In this document: piece after piece, positions 7,339 through 17,159 of the stretch
Layout of the letters: every line of letters starts with the position of its first letter
Position numbering within the stretch: the first letter of the stretch is position 1
Source: Oscillospiraceae bacterium
Lineage (GTDB): Bacteria > Bacillota > Clostridia > Oscillospirales > Oscillospiraceae
NCBI GenBank assembly: GCA_021768185.1
Contig: JAETNP010000024.1
Location: forward strand, 1 to 64,000
Direction: 5' to 3'
Length of the DNA: 64,000 nucleotides
Made by a program: the position numbers and the translations under genes
Notes under the pieces: generated by a model
What the model saw: only the letters and a program-made list of their open reading frames with translations
The model's database searches: none
What the model was told of the DNA's origin: nothing

Positions 7339-9455
7339 GACGGGTTCTCCACCATCCTCACCTGGCTGCCGGCGTCCAGCGGCTTGCTGGAGGTAGTGAT
7401 CACGTAGTCGTTGGAGGCCAGGCCGGACACGGCCACGCTGGTATCGTCCTCCGCCAGAACCTGGACGTCGGCCCGGGTGGCGGTGTAGCGGTTGCCCAGA
7501 GGCGTGCTCTTACTTGTCACGATCAGAACAAATTTGCCGTTGGAGTCCTCACGGATGGCGCTCTTGGGCACGATGGCGTCCATGGGGGCGCTGCGCTGGC
7601 CCACGGAGAGGGTAATATTCTGGCCCGCCTCCACGTCGCCGCTGACGCGGAAGACCAGCAGCTTCTTCTGGCCCGCGCTGGAGGGATCTGAGGTGATGGA
7701 CTCCAGCACCGCGTTGACCTCGCTGCCCCAGTAGTAGTTGGTCACCTCGGCGGTGTCGCCCACCCGGACCTGCTTGGCCTGCTCGTTGGTGACGGGAATC
7801 TTGATGATATACCCGCGGTCCACCACGTCGATGACGGCCATAGCCTGATCCGGCGAGGTCTCCTTGCCAGCGGAGACGTTGATGGCGCTGATGACGCCGG
7901 AGACGGGAGAGGTGATCTCCGCGCCCACGGAGTCCTTGGTGTACTTGTCCACCAGCTCCTGCTGCTTTTCAATCTCAATGCTCATGGACTGGAGCTCCAG
8001 ATTGTTGAGCTGCTTGTCGATGTCCTTGCCGGAGAGGGTGCTCTCCAGCTCGCGCTGCTTGGCGTTGACGGTCTCTACCGCTGTCTTATAGGCGGTCTGC
8101 TTCTCCTGAAGGGCCGCAAGATTCTCTTCCAGAGTGGTGATGGATGCCTCCTGCTGCCGCTGCGTGGCTTCCCAGGTACGGATCTGATCCTTCAGCTGAT
8201 CGTTTGCGCCGGAGGCGGCGTCCAGCTCCTGCTGGGCCGAACGCAGGTCCCGCTGGGCGGCGGAGAGCTCCGCGCTGGCCGCGTCGATTTTGTTCTGGAT
8301 GGCCCGGCGCTGCTCGTAGGCGTTGCCGGAGGAGATGCTGCTGTCCTGCTGGAGGCGCTGGAGGGTCTGCGTTTTGGCCGCTACGTCCTGCTGGTCGGCG
8401 AGAAGCGTGGTATAAGCCGTATTCCCTTCTGAAATAACCTTGTCTGAATCGCTGTTGTTATCTACCTGTTCCGTTTCGCCGTCAGCCTGTTCTGTAGGAT
8501 CTTTTGCTGGAGTTTTAGGCGGAACATATTTGTCCGTGAGGTACGCCTCGATGTACATTTGCTGCTCACTGGTTAATGCAACAGGCTGGCTTGGGGAAAA
8601 GTCAGGAATACTCCCTATTCCACTATATCCCTCCTCATCAGCAACGAACTCCATCAAGGCATGGAGCTTTGAATAATATGCCATCCAGTCGCTCTTCCAC
8701 TTGGTCTGCGCGTCCCGCAGGGCAGCCTCCGCGTCCTGGATCTTCCGCTGGGCCGTCACATCCATTCCCGTTTCCAGCTTTTCCAGCTCTTCCTGGTGGC
8801 CGTCAAGGGTGGTTTCCAGAGACTTGATCTTACTCTCCAGCTCCGTGACCTTGGCCTTGGCGTTGGCGTACTCCTCGCTGTCCGCCTGATTGGCGTTCAG
8901 CTCCTTCAGCAGCGCCTGGGTCTGGCTCAGAGCGCTTTTGGCGGCAGCCAGATCCCCTTTGGCGAAGGTGACCTCCTCGTCCGTCACCTGGTTGGCATCC
9001 CGCTGGGCGATGGCGCGCTCCAGATCCTCGCGAAGAGTCTTCACGTTCAGGTCGTTATCGGCGTAGCTCTTGCTCAGCTCCAGGACCTTCCGCTGGTAGG
9101 CGATCCGGGCGTTCTCCAGAGCTTCCTGGGCCGTGCGGAGCTCCTCGCTTTCCACGTCGCCCAGCACGAACAGCAGAGTCCCCTCCTCTACGGTGTCGCC
9201 CACTTTCACGCACACGGAGCGGACCTCCCGGGTCTGTTTGAGGTTCACCTCGTAGCTCTCGTTGGCGGCCAGGGTGCCGCTGCCGCGGACCTTCGCGTTG
9301 ATGGTGCCGGAGGTAACCATCTGGGTAGCCACCTCGGGCAGGGAGTAGTTCATGATCGTCTGGGAGAAAAAGGTCAGCAGCAGGAGCACCGCCAGGAATA
9401 CAATGGCGATGGTCTTGATGAGTTCCCTCTTCTTGGATTTTTCCTTTACTTCCAT
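7335..9455 (-). CDS. HlyD/RND-type membrane-fusion adaptor with long coiled coil
   Basis: 706 residues. An N-terminal membrane anchor (about 14-34) is followed by a lipoyl/barrel half-motif (GTINAKVRGSGTLAANESYEV), then a very long Gln/Glu/Ala-rich coiled coil (about 110-500). The second lipoyl half (GAEITSPVSGVISAINVSAGKE) and beta-barrel/MP domains complete the order expected of HlyD/MacA adaptors. The coiled coil is longer than in MacA. In Gram-positives such adaptors work with MacB-type ABC exporters; here the next gene encodes only a MacB core-like protein. A structured repeat lies just upstream and separates this gene from the sugar permeases. Confidence 0.85.
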   Translation of the reverse strand: MEVKEKSKKRELIKTIAIVFLAVLLLLTFFSQTIMNYSLPEVATQMVTSGTINAKVRGSGTLAANESYEVNLKQTREVRSVCVKVGDTVEEGTLLFVLGDVESEELRTAQEALENARIAYQRKVLELSKSYADNDLNVKTLREDLERAIAQRDANQVTDEEVTFAKGDLAAAKSALSQTQALLKELNANQADSEEYANAKAKVTELESKIKSLETTLDGHQEELEKLETGMDVTAQRKIQDAEAALRDAQTKWKSDWMAYYSKLHALMEFVADEEGYSGIGSIPDFSPSQPVALTSEQQMYIEAYLTDKYVPPKTPAKDPTEQADGETEQVDNNSDSDKVISEGNTAYTTLLADQQDVAAKTQTLQRLQQDSSISSGNAYEQRRAIQNKIDAASAELSAAQRDLRSAQQELDAASGANDQLKDQIRTWEATQRQQEASITTLEENLAALQEKQTAYKTAVETVNAKQRELESTLSGKDIDKQLNNLELQSMSIEIEKQQELVDKYTKDSVGAEITSPVSGVISAINVSAGKETSPDQAMAVIDVVDRGYIIKIPVTNEQAKQVRVGDTAEVTNYYWGSEVNAVLESITSDPSSAGQKKLLVFRVSGDVEAGQNITLSVGQRSAPMDAIVPKSAIREDSNGKFVLIVTSKSTPLGNRYTATRADVQVLAEDDTSVAVSGLASNDYVITTSSKPLDAGSQVRMVENPS

Positions 9456-10123
9456 AGATTCATCGTCCTTTCGCTTGGTTTGCTTCCAGGGGAATCAGCT
9501 TTTGACGGAGGTCGCTTCTGCGGCCCTTCGGGCCGCCTCCGAATGATTTCTTATCGACAGCCCGGGGGCTCCGCGCCCCCGGACCCTGCGCCTACTTTTT
9601 GTGTGAACAAAAAGTAGGCAAAAAGTCACTTAAACCTGGCGGTTTAAGAATCCCTAATTTTTTGATTAGTTTTGCGCCCGAGGCACAGCCGGTTTTGCCT
9701 AAACTGACTGCCGTCCGCTTCGTTCCCCTTCTGCGTCTATTTCAGCGTGGTCATCGAAGGCCCCTACCGTCTGGCGGGGCTAACTCCCCGGGGTGCGTGA
9801 TGGAGTTCCCCTGTTCTTCCGCACTTCCGGCAATGGTGACAGACTGGTCATAGAAGCGGCGCCGCAGCGAAATCTTTCGTTAGAATCCGTGGGTAGCCGC
9901 AGAAGTCCGGCGCACCAACGAAGGCATCACCGACAGAAGCAGCCCGGTACGTCGGAGGGCAAATAATCACCCCCGTAGTCAGGAGGATTCTTAAGGAACG
10001 TAGTTCCTTAAGCGATCTTTTGCTTCTTTTCGTTCGCACGAAAAGAAGGCCCCGCGCCGGCGAGGCGCAAATCTAAAACAAGATTTAAGCCGGGGCCGCC
10101 CCGCAGGGGCGGCAAAAAGCCCT
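9456..10123. other. Intergenic region filled by structured repeat copy A
   Basis: This 668-bp gap has no supported gene. Most of it (9518-10048) is copy A of the hairpin repeat described separately. The remainder (10049-10123) holds GC-rich hairpins such as CCGCCCCGCAGGGGCGG next to the end of the MalG-type gene. Confidence 0.7.
9518..10048. repeat. Dispersed structured repeat, copy A
   Basis: The order is: hairpin H1 GCGGCCC/GGGCCGC (9520-9536), H2 CCGGGGG/CCCCCGG (9562-9582), GGACCCTGCG, H3 CCTACTTTTTGT/ACAAAAAGTAGG (9591-9618), H4 CTTAAACC/GGTTTAAG (9629-9648), a body, then mirrored H4' CTTAAGGAAC/GTTCCTTAAG (9990-10012) and H3' CTTCTTTTCG/CGAAAAGAAG (10023-10048). About 170 bp after H4 matches the reverse complement of copy C near 60,290-60,470. 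Confidence 0.85.
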
Positions 10124-11011
10124 CTACCCCTTTACGGACCCCTGGTGAGCAATCCCCTCCACCAGATAGTCCTCGCCGTGGAGGAACAGCAGCAGCGAGG
10201 GCACCATATAAATGGTGGCAATAGCAAACGCCAGCCCCACCTCGCTGGTGTTAATGGTGGACAAATACACGCTCAGCGGCTGCAAGTCCGCGTTAGGCAG
10301 CAGAATAATCGGCTGCTCCACCATGTTCCAGTAGTCAATAAAGACCAGGATGGCGATGGAGTACAGCGCGCTGCGGCACTGGGGCAGGCAGATATCCTTG
10401 AAGATCTGCCACTCGCTGGACCCGTCCAGCTTGGCCGCCTCGATCAGCGACACGGGAATCCGCCGCATGGATTTGGTCAGCAGAAACACAGAGAAGGGCG
10501 CGAAGGTCCCCGGAAGGATAATGGCCCATCGGGTGTTCAAAATGCCGAGCCAGTCGCTGACCAGATAGTTGGGCACCAGCGTCACCTGGGTGGGCATCAG
10601 CATCAATATCACATAAAAGAAAAAAAGGAAAGACCGAACCTTGCCCCGCCAGCGGGTGAAGCCATAGGCAGTGACGGAGGCCACCACCAGCTGCAAGAGA
10701 ACGATGGGCACCACCAATATCACGGAGTTCCAGAATTTCAGCAGATATTCCGGGCTGCGGATCAGCACCGCGATATACTGGTGGAACGTCACCTTGTCCG
10801 GAATGAATTTCAGGTTCACCTCGTCGGCAATATATGCCTTGCCGTCGCTGCCGGAGACGTTGGCGAACACCTTGCCGTAGTTGGCGCTGATCTCGCTCTG
10901 GGTCATGAAGGAGTTGGTAATGGTCAGTACCGTGGGCAGCAGAAACCACAGCGCGAAGAATACCGCCAGCAGCGTCAGGGCAAAACGGCCAAAATAGCGG
11001 TTCTTTTTCAT
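10124..11011 (-). CDS. Carbohydrate ABC transporter permease (MalG type)
   Basis: 295 residues with six hydrophobic segments and the EAA loop (SLIEAAKLDGSSEWQIFKDICLP in the fourth cytoplasmic loop) that contacts the ATPase. Between the first membrane segment and the core there is an extracytoplasmic insertion of about 60 residues (from QSEISANYGK to HQYIAVL), longer than in typical MalG. The start overlaps the stop of the MalF-type gene. It forms the channel with the MalF-type permease for substrate delivered by the large binding lipoproteins. Confidence 0.92.
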   Translation of the reverse strand: MKKNRYFGRFALTLLAVFFALWFLLPTVLTITNSFMTQSEISANYGKVFANVSGSDGKAYIADEVNLKFIPDKVTFHQYIAVLIRSPEYLLKFWNSVILVVPIVLLQLVVASVTAYGFTRWRGKVRSFLFFFYVILMLMPTQVTLVPNYLVSDWLGILNTRWAIILPGTFAPFSVFLLTKSMRRIPVSLIEAAKLDGSSEWQIFKDICLPQCRSALYSIAILVFIDYWNMVEQPIILLPNADLQPLSVYLSTINTSEVGLAFAIATIYMVPSLLLFLHGEDYLVEGIAHQGSVKG

Positions 11012-11955
11012 CCCTCGACATCCTTTCCGAACACGTCCTCCACCTTGAACAGCAGCGCGATGAGCGCCACCATCACCAGGGCCATCAGCACCGCCGCCGA
11101 GGACATCTTCTGGTAGTCCAGGTTGCCGAAGGTGTTGTTCATGAAGTGCTGCATCATATACAGCCCGTCATAGGGGTAGTTCCCCGTCAGCAGGTAGATC
11201 TCCCGGAACACCTTGAAGGAGTTGATGATGGAGAGGATGGCCACAAACAGCACCGTGGGCGAGAGATACCGCAGCTTGATGTTGAAGAACTTGTGGGCCG
11301 CGGACGCCCCCTCCACGTCGGCCACCTCCAGCAGCTCCTTGGGGATGTTGTTCAGCGCCGCCATGAAGAGGATCATGTTGTACCCCAGGTTCTTCCACAA
11401 AAACAGCACCACGATCACCAGCAGGCAGTAGGGGCTGTTCAGCCAGTCGATGGGGTCCACGCCGAAATTGGACAGGATGACGTTCAGTGTCCCCCGATAG
11501 TGGAACACCACCTGCCAGATGAGCACCACCGACGCCACCGGCACCATCATGGGGCTGAGGAAGAAGGTGCGCAGCAGGCTCTTGCAGGGGATGCGGCACT
11601 CCAGCATCAGCGCCAGCACCAAACTCAGCACGACAGCCAGAGGCACCGCTATGGCGGAAAACATAGCGGTGTTCTTGGCGGCGGTGCGGAAGGACGAGTT
11701 CTGGAGAACGGAAATGAAGTTGTCCAGAAACACAAAGTCCGGATTCATGGGCGAGCGGATGACGGAGTAGTACACCACCACCAAAAACGGCAGGATGAAA
11801 AACAGCGCCACTCCCGCTACGCTGGGGGTCAGGAAGGCGACGGAGTGCAGGACGTCCCGCACTCTGTCGTTGCTCACCTTCCACGTCCGCCGGACCTTGG
11901 CCGGAACCGCCTTCTTCTGTTTGATTTTCTTCTCTTTAACGGCTTTCATTGACAT
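11008..11955 (-). CDS. Carbohydrate ABC transporter permease (MalF type)
   Basis: 315 residues with a basic N-terminal tail (lysine-rich, about 30 residues), six membrane segments and an EAA motif (KELLEVADVEGASAAHKFFNIKL). The ATG lies 20 bp inside the preceding binding-protein gene, so translation is probably coupled; ATG 11949 is an alternative start. It pairs with the MalG-type permease and presumably the MsmK-type ATPase to form a CUT1 importer. Confidence 0.92.
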   Translation of the reverse strand: MSMKAVKEKKIKQKKAVPAKVRRTWKVSNDRVRDVLHSVAFLTPSVAGVALFFILPFLVVVYYSVIRSPMNPDFVFLDNFISVLQNSSFRTAAKNTAMFSAIAVPLAVVLSLVLALMLECRIPCKSLLRTFFLSPMMVPVASVVLIWQVVFHYRGTLNVILSNFGVDPIDWLNSPYCLLVIVVLFLWKNLGYNMILFMAALNNIPKELLEVADVEGASAAHKFFNIKLRYLSPTVLFVAILSIINSFKVFREIYLLTGNYPYDGLYMMQHFMNNTFGNLDYQKMSSAAVLMALVMVALIALLFKVEDVFGKDVEG

Positions 11956-14350
11956 ATGTAGTCACTTTATTCTGAATGAGGCCCGCCGCATCGTCCAGGG
12001 AACGGTCCCCGGCGAAGTAGCTGCCCGCCACCTCGGTTACAATATCAAAGACATTATTGTCCATACCGTACATTTTGTCCACCTTGTTGTAGAGGTCCAT
12101 GATCTGGTCATATTCCTCCTGCTTGGTGGCATAGATGTCAACGGTGAGGTTGTTGCCCCAGCCCCAGCTGCTGTGGCTGACCTCGATGGGGTTGCCGTTT
12201 TCGTCCAGGACCTGGTTGCCGTTCTCGTCGGTCTCATAGCCGTCGGGGGTCATGGCATCCTTCACCACCCACTCGAAGTCCGCCTTGTTGGCGGGGAATC
12301 CGTTGTGCATCCCATAGTACTCCGTCTCGTCCCCGTACTGGGGCAGGAGCAGCTCTCGGATGAACGTCCACGCGCCCTCCTTGTCCTTACAGGCAGCGGA
12401 CATCGCCACGCCGCCGTCGGTGATGAAGCAGCTGCCCACGCCGCCGTCCTCCACAGGGAAGCCGACGAAGGACACCTCGCCGCCGAACATCGCCTTGTAC
12501 ATCTGGATACTCTGGAAATCGGAGAGGGATGTCTGCATCAGCATCTGCCGTCCCTCGGAAAGGCGGGTGTAGTCGTCGTCATACTCCTGCGTTCCCCAGT
12601 CATATTCCTGGGGGAAATTGTCACAGAAGGCCAGCAGGTTCTTAAAGCCCTCGCTGTCAAAATGGCACGCCCCCGCGTCCCAGTCCACGAAGCTGTCCAG
12701 GTTCATGCTCAGCACCATCTGCAGCATGGAGTCCTTGGTGTTGTAGGCGCTGAAGACGGAGCAGCCCTCGGGCATCTTGGCCAGGGCGTCCTGCATGTCC
12801 TGGAGCGTCCAGGTGTTGCGGTACCCCACTACGCTGGGCGCGCCCAGAACGGTGGAGATGGAGAAGGTGCTGAAGATCTGGTAGAGCTTCCCGTCCTGCT
12901 CGGCGGCGGTGAACACACGGTCCATGAGGCCCTCCCGGCCGCCGATGTCCGCGTCGTTCTCAATGAAGGGCCACAGGTCCTCCAGAATGCCCTTGGCGCC
13001 GTACTGCCGGATGGGCAGCTGGCTGGTGCTGATGATGTCCGGCACCTTCCCCGCCAGGATCTCCGTGTTCAGCTTCTGGATGCCTGCCTGATAATCCTCG
13101 TCCGTGTTGAACTCGGAGTAATCCTGCACCGAAATGCGGTAGGACGCATTGCTCCGGTTAAAGTCCACGATCCGGTTGCGCTCGTCCTGACCCAGGTACA
13201 TGGTGGCATACGTAAGAATGGTCTTCTCCGGCAGCTGGGAGCGGTCCGTAGGCGTCAGCACCGCCAAAGTCTCCCGATTTCCGCTGTTCATGCCGTAAGC
13301 CTCGGCCATGATCACCGCCCGGCCGTCGGCCAGGAAGGAGACGAAGGTGATCTGGTCTGCGGAGATGTCCGCGTCCAGCAGGTTCAGGAGCTTTTCATCC
13401 TCCGCCCCCTCCTCCGCGTCGGCCTTCCGGCCGTAGAGGGTCTCGCCTCTCATATAGTAGAAGAGATACTCCCCCGTCCCGGAATAGGCGTCATAGGCGT
13501 CCCGGGGCAGCTCATAGGCCGCGCCCCAGTCCTTGGCAGCGGTGTCGATGGTCCGCAGCTGGCGGGTATAGGTACTGTTGGTCACATCCTGAACGGTGGT
13601 CACCGCGCCCACCGTCCCGTCGGACAGCAGGGTCAGCCCGCCGCCCCAGAAGTTCTCGTCCTCCACGGTGAACAGGACGTTCAGGGACGAATCCAGCACG
13701 ACGATCTTTCCGTCGGCGCTCACGTAAATATTCCCCTTGGGATCAAAGAGTGTGCCGCCGGAGTACATGGTGTCGATCCCAGCCTTCTCCTGGAGGCCAC
13801 TGACGTCCACGCGGGTGATCTCAGCGCCGGTGGAGTCCAGCTGGATTTGGTAGGTCTTATCTATGCTGTCCTTCACCTCGTACTCCCAGATATTGCCCGT
13901 CTCCGGATCGAAGTCCTCCGGCACGTCGTAGGAGCGGGCGCTCATGCTCTCCTCCACCCACAGCGACCCGTCCGCGCCGGCGCGAATGCCGCTGAGGTAG
14001 ACGTAGGATTCCTGATAGCCCTCGGGAGCGGCGTCCATCTGGAAGTTCGCAAGCTCCTCCGGCTCCCCGCCGTCCAGGGAGAGGCGGCGGATGGCGTAGA
14101 CTGTGTCGCCCTCCTCGCCCGCCTCCCAGTCAGGGTACCTGGCCGTCAGCAGATAGACGTACGTCCCGTCGGTACAGCCGCCCTGCACATTGCTGTTCTT
14201 TCCCAGGTCCAGGTCAATGAACTCCGGCACAAACACCGTGCCGGACAGCTGCTCGGCGTCCGCGTCCTTATCCTTTCCGCAGGCCGCCAGGCTGAGCAGC
14301 ATACACGCAGCCAGCAGCGCCGTCAGAACCCGTTTTAGCGTTCGATTCAT
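11936..14350 (-). CDS. Large extracellular solute-binding lipoprotein 1
   Basis: 804 residues, nearly twice the usual 400-450 of family 1 solute-binding proteins. The signal peptide ends with lipobox SLAAC (Cys24). Residues about 35-390 form an extra region with repeated short strand motifs such as 'DGSLWVEES', 'DPKGNIYVSADGKIVVLD' and 'LLSDGTVGAVT', suggestive of a beta-propeller. The C-terminal half (about 400-804) is a family 1 sugar-binding domain with ILAGKVPDIISTS and WTFIRELLLP. It is a paralogue of the next gene upstream, sharing layout and many motifs. Ligand: probably an oligosaccharide released by the neighbouring GH85 enzyme (inference). Confidence 0.88.
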   Translation of the reverse strand: MNRTLKRVLTALLAACMLLSLAACGKDKDADAEQLSGTVFVPEFIDLDLGKNSNVQGGCTDGTYVYLLTARYPDWEAGEEGDTVYAIRRLSLDGGEPEELANFQMDAAPEGYQESYVYLSGIRAGADGSLWVEESMSARSYDVPEDFDPETGNIWEYEVKDSIDKTYQIQLDSTGAEITRVDVSGLQEKAGIDTMYSGGTLFDPKGNIYVSADGKIVVLDSSLNVLFTVEDENFWGGGLTLLSDGTVGAVTTVQDVTNSTYTRQLRTIDTAAKDWGAAYELPRDAYDAYSGTGEYLFYYMRGETLYGRKADAEEGAEDEKLLNLLDADISADQITFVSFLADGRAVIMAEAYGMNSGNRETLAVLTPTDRSQLPEKTILTYATMYLGQDERNRIVDFNRSNASYRISVQDYSEFNTDEDYQAGIQKLNTEILAGKVPDIISTSQLPIRQYGAKGILEDLWPFIENDADIGGREGLMDRVFTAAEQDGKLYQIFSTFSISTVLGAPSVVGYRNTWTLQDMQDALAKMPEGCSVFSAYNTKDSMLQMVLSMNLDSFVDWDAGACHFDSEGFKNLLAFCDNFPQEYDWGTQEYDDDYTRLSEGRQMLMQTSLSDFQSIQMYKAMFGGEVSFVGFPVEDGGVGSCFITDGGVAMSAACKDKEGAWTFIRELLLPQYGDETEYYGMHNGFPANKADFEWVVKDAMTPDGYETDENGNQVLDENGNPIEVSHSSWGWGNNLTVDIYATKQEEYDQIMDLYNKVDKMYGMDNNVFDIVTEVAGSYFAGDRSLDDAAGLIQNKVTTYVNESR

Positions 14351-14398
14351 TTCTTGGTTCCTCCTTGCTCTTGGAATCTGGACACAATTTACCAGCCC

Positions 14399-14419
14399 CG
14401 TGCATCATTTTTGCATCTT
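14399..14419 (-). promoter_or_regulatory. 21-bp motif upstream of solute-binding protein 1
   Basis: On the minus strand AAGATGCAAAAATGATGCACG, starting 49 bp before the ATG. It matches 19 of 21 positions of the sequence upstream of the paralogous gene (17160-17180) and contains a direct repeat of GATGCA at an 11-bp period. It may be an activator site or simply retained by duplication. Confidence 0.45.
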
Positions 14420-14489
14420 ACTCTCATCACTTTTGTTTTCTTTCTTCCCAAAAGCGGCATACCGCCTTAAGAAAACCTTACGTTTGCCC

Positions 14490-17036
14490 TTATTTGTTCT
14501 CGTTGACGTACAGCGTCACCTTGTTCTGAATCAAAGCCGCCGCGTCGTCCAGGGGCTTGTCGCCCGCGAAGTACTGGGTCGCCACTTCCTTCACGGATTC
14601 CATGATCTTCTCGTCCCTGCGGTAGATGGAGTCTATCTGCTCGTAGAGGGCCAGGACCTTGTCCACGTCGGCCTGGGTGGGAGCCTTCATCTCGATCTGC
14701 GTGGTGTCGTCCACCCAGATGGAGCCGTAGTACACCGGGATGGGGTCGCCGTTCTCATCCAGGATGTTGTTGCCGTCGGCGTCGGTCTCGTACTGGGGCG
14801 TCAGGGCCCGCTCCACCGTCTTGTCAAAGTCGGCCTTGTTGACGTAGAAGTTTCCGGAGTAGGCGTAGCGTCCGTTCCCGCTCTCCTCCACCTGGGGCAG
14901 GAGCGTCTGGCGGAGGAAGGACCAGGCGCCGTCCTTGTCCTTGCAGCTGGAGGTCATGGCCAGGCCCTGGTAGAAGTAGAAGCTGCTGCCGCAGCCGCCG
15001 TCCTCACGGGGATAGCCCACGTAGCTGTATTCGCCGTTGAACAGGGCGTTCAGGGACTGCACGGTCCAGTCGAAGTTGCCCAAGTAGCACTGCATCAGCA
15101 TCTGCTTGCCGTTCAGGATGCGGGATTCCTCCCCTTCCCACTCGTCCCAGTCGTAGTTGTCATAGTCAAACTCGGCGGCGAAGGTGTTGCAGAACTCCAG
15201 CAGGGACTTGAACTGGTCGCTGTCAAAGCTGCACTTGCCGGTCTGCCAGTCCACGAACTCGTCCATGTTCAGGCTCACCACGGTATCCAGCATAGCGTCC
15301 TTGGTGTCGCCCTCACCGAAGATGGCGCAGCCCTCCGGCATCTTTGTCAGCGCCTCCCGCAGGTCCGCCAGGGTCCAGCTCATGCGGTCCCCTGTGATCT
15401 TCGTGGGGCCTGCCACGGTGCGGATGGAGAAATTGTTGAAGATTTCATAGAGCTTGCCGTCCTGCTGGTTGGCCTCCAGGGGACGGATCATCAGCTTGTC
15501 GCGGCCCAGTTCCGGGTCATTGTCGATGAAGGGCCACAGGTCCTCCAGAATGCCCTTGGAGCCGTACTGCCGCAGGGGCAGGCCGGTGGTATCCAGAATG
15601 TCCGGCACGTTGCCCGCCAGAATTTCGGTGTTCAGCTTCTGCAGGGAGGCCTGGCCGGTGCCGTCGGTATCAAACTCGGCATAGTCCTTGACCTCGATGC
15701 GGTGGGTCTCGCTCTTCTTGTTGAAGTCGATAATCTTCCGCCGGGCGTCATAGGAGAGATACAGGCTGGCGTACACCAGGGTGGTCTTCTCCGGCAGCTG
15801 GTCCCGGGGGGTGGGGGTCAGGAGGGCCACGCTGACCGTCATGTTCTCATAGTTGTCATCGTACTCCTGGAGGACCGCCGCCACCCGGCCGTCGGGCAGG
15901 AAGAAGAAATTGCGGACGTTGTCGCTGCTGATGTCCGCCTCGATCCAGGAGAAGAGGCGCTCGCCGGTGCCGCCGCCTTCCGCGGTCTCGTCGGCCTTGA
16001 AGCCGAAGACGGCGTCGTTCACCTGGTAGTAGAACAGGTAGTCCCCGCCGCCGGGGTAGATGTTGGAGGCGTTATTGGGCATCACGTACTCTGTGCCCCA
16101 GTCCTGCTTCTCGGGGTCGATGGTCATGAGCTTATTGCTGCTTGTCTGGGTCTCCTCGTCGTAGTTCCGCTTCTGCATCCCCATCAGGCCGCCGCTCAGG
16201 GGGACCAGGTTGTACCACATGTCCTCCCCTTCCACCGCAAAGCGGACGTTCATCTGGTCGTCCAGGGCGTAGATCTTGGTCTCCGTGCCCACGTAGAGGT
16301 TTCCGGCGGCGTCAAAGGACTGCGTGTTGAGATACTCGTCCTCGCCGATCACGCTCTGCATATTCTCCTGGAGGTTGGACATGTCGATGCGGGCCAGCTC
16401 ATTGCCGTCCTTGTCCAGCTTCCGCCGGACGATGGTCTCGCTGGACTCGTCCACCGGCTCGTCCACAGGGGCGTCCGCGTCGCCCACATCGACCTCCACC
16501 GTCACAGGCGCTTCCGTGTACGCATCCACGGAGGCGGTGGCCATGGCGGTGGCGGGTTTCACGTTGGGGCTGGGCGCCGACGAGTTGCCCCAGATGTAGA
16601 GGCTCTCCGTCACCCAGAGAGAGCCGTCCTCGCTGACGGCGATGTCGCCCACGTTGCTGCTGCCGTCCTTCCCGTCGGGGACCTCCGGCGCCTGGTAGTT
16701 GGGCAGCTTCTCCGCCTGGCCGCTGCCGTCCAGGGCGATGCGGTAGATGTCAAAGAAGTTTCTATAGGTGGTGTATGTCGTCGATTCGCTGTCCTCGCTG
16801 CCCGGGATCTCCTGACGGATCTCCTCACTGCGCTCCCCGATCAGGTAGATGTTCTCCCCGTCGGAGCAGCCCCCGCTGATGTAGTCCACATCTATGTTCA
16901 GATCAAGGTACTTGGGTACGTAAACGGTGGCGGAGAGCTGCTGGGTGTTGTCTTTCTTCCCGCAGCCCGCCAGCAGGCTCAGCAGCAGGCACACCGCCAG
17001 CAGCAGCGCCAGGGTCTTTTTTCCAGATTGCTTCAT
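14490..17036 (-). CDS. Large extracellular solute-binding lipoprotein 2
   Basis: 848 residues, paralogous to the downstream gene. Signal peptide with lipobox LLAGC (Cys25). An N-terminal propeller-like region of about 420 residues includes an acidic insertion (near 155-185, rich in V, D, E and P) absent from the paralogue. A family 1 sugar-binding domain follows, with ILAGNVPDILDTTGLPLRQYGSKGILEDLWPFIDND, nearly the same block as in protein 1. Two divergent copies next to one permease pair suggest different glycan ligands for one channel. GH85 lies immediately upstream. Confidence 0.88.
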   Translation of the reverse strand: MKQSGKKTLALLLAVCLLLSLLAGCGKKDNTQQLSATVYVPKYLDLNIDVDYISGGCSDGENIYLIGERSEEIRQEIPGSEDSESTTYTTYRNFFDIYRIALDGSGQAEKLPNYQAPEVPDGKDGSSNVGDIAVSEDGSLWVTESLYIWGNSSAPSPNVKPATAMATASVDAYTEAPVTVEVDVGDADAPVDEPVDESSETIVRRKLDKDGNELARIDMSNLQENMQSVIGEDEYLNTQSFDAAGNLYVGTETKIYALDDQMNVRFAVEGEDMWYNLVPLSGGLMGMQKRNYDEETQTSSNKLMTIDPEKQDWGTEYVMPNNASNIYPGGGDYLFYYQVNDAVFGFKADETAEGGGTGERLFSWIEADISSDNVRNFFFLPDGRVAAVLQEYDDNYENMTVSVALLTPTPRDQLPEKTTLVYASLYLSYDARRKIIDFNKKSETHRIEVKDYAEFDTDGTGQASLQKLNTEILAGNVPDILDTTGLPLRQYGSKGILEDLWPFIDNDPELGRDKLMIRPLEANQQDGKLYEIFNNFSIRTVAGPTKITGDRMSWTLADLREALTKMPEGCAIFGEGDTKDAMLDTVVSLNMDEFVDWQTGKCSFDSDQFKSLLEFCNTFAAEFDYDNYDWDEWEGEESRILNGKQMLMQCYLGNFDWTVQSLNALFNGEYSYVGYPREDGGCGSSFYFYQGLAMTSSCKDKDGAWSFLRQTLLPQVEESGNGRYAYSGNFYVNKADFDKTVERALTPQYETDADGNNILDENGDPIPVYYGSIWVDDTTQIEMKAPTQADVDKVLALYEQIDSIYRRDEKIMESVKEVATQYFAGDKPLDDAAALIQNKVTLYVNENK

Positions 17037-17159
17037 GATGGTTCCTCCTCATCCATATATGCCGTTGTACATCATTTCATACCGGCTTGTTTTCTTCGTT
17101 CATAATAGACGCAGACGGATGGCGGATGGTTCCGCCCCGCTACAAATATTTTACAGAGG

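Noticed and set aside
9599-9853. Open frames across structured repeats A, B and C, some sharing similar translations
   Set aside because: They arise from repeat sequence read in different frames, lack ribosome sites and are interrupted by hairpins.
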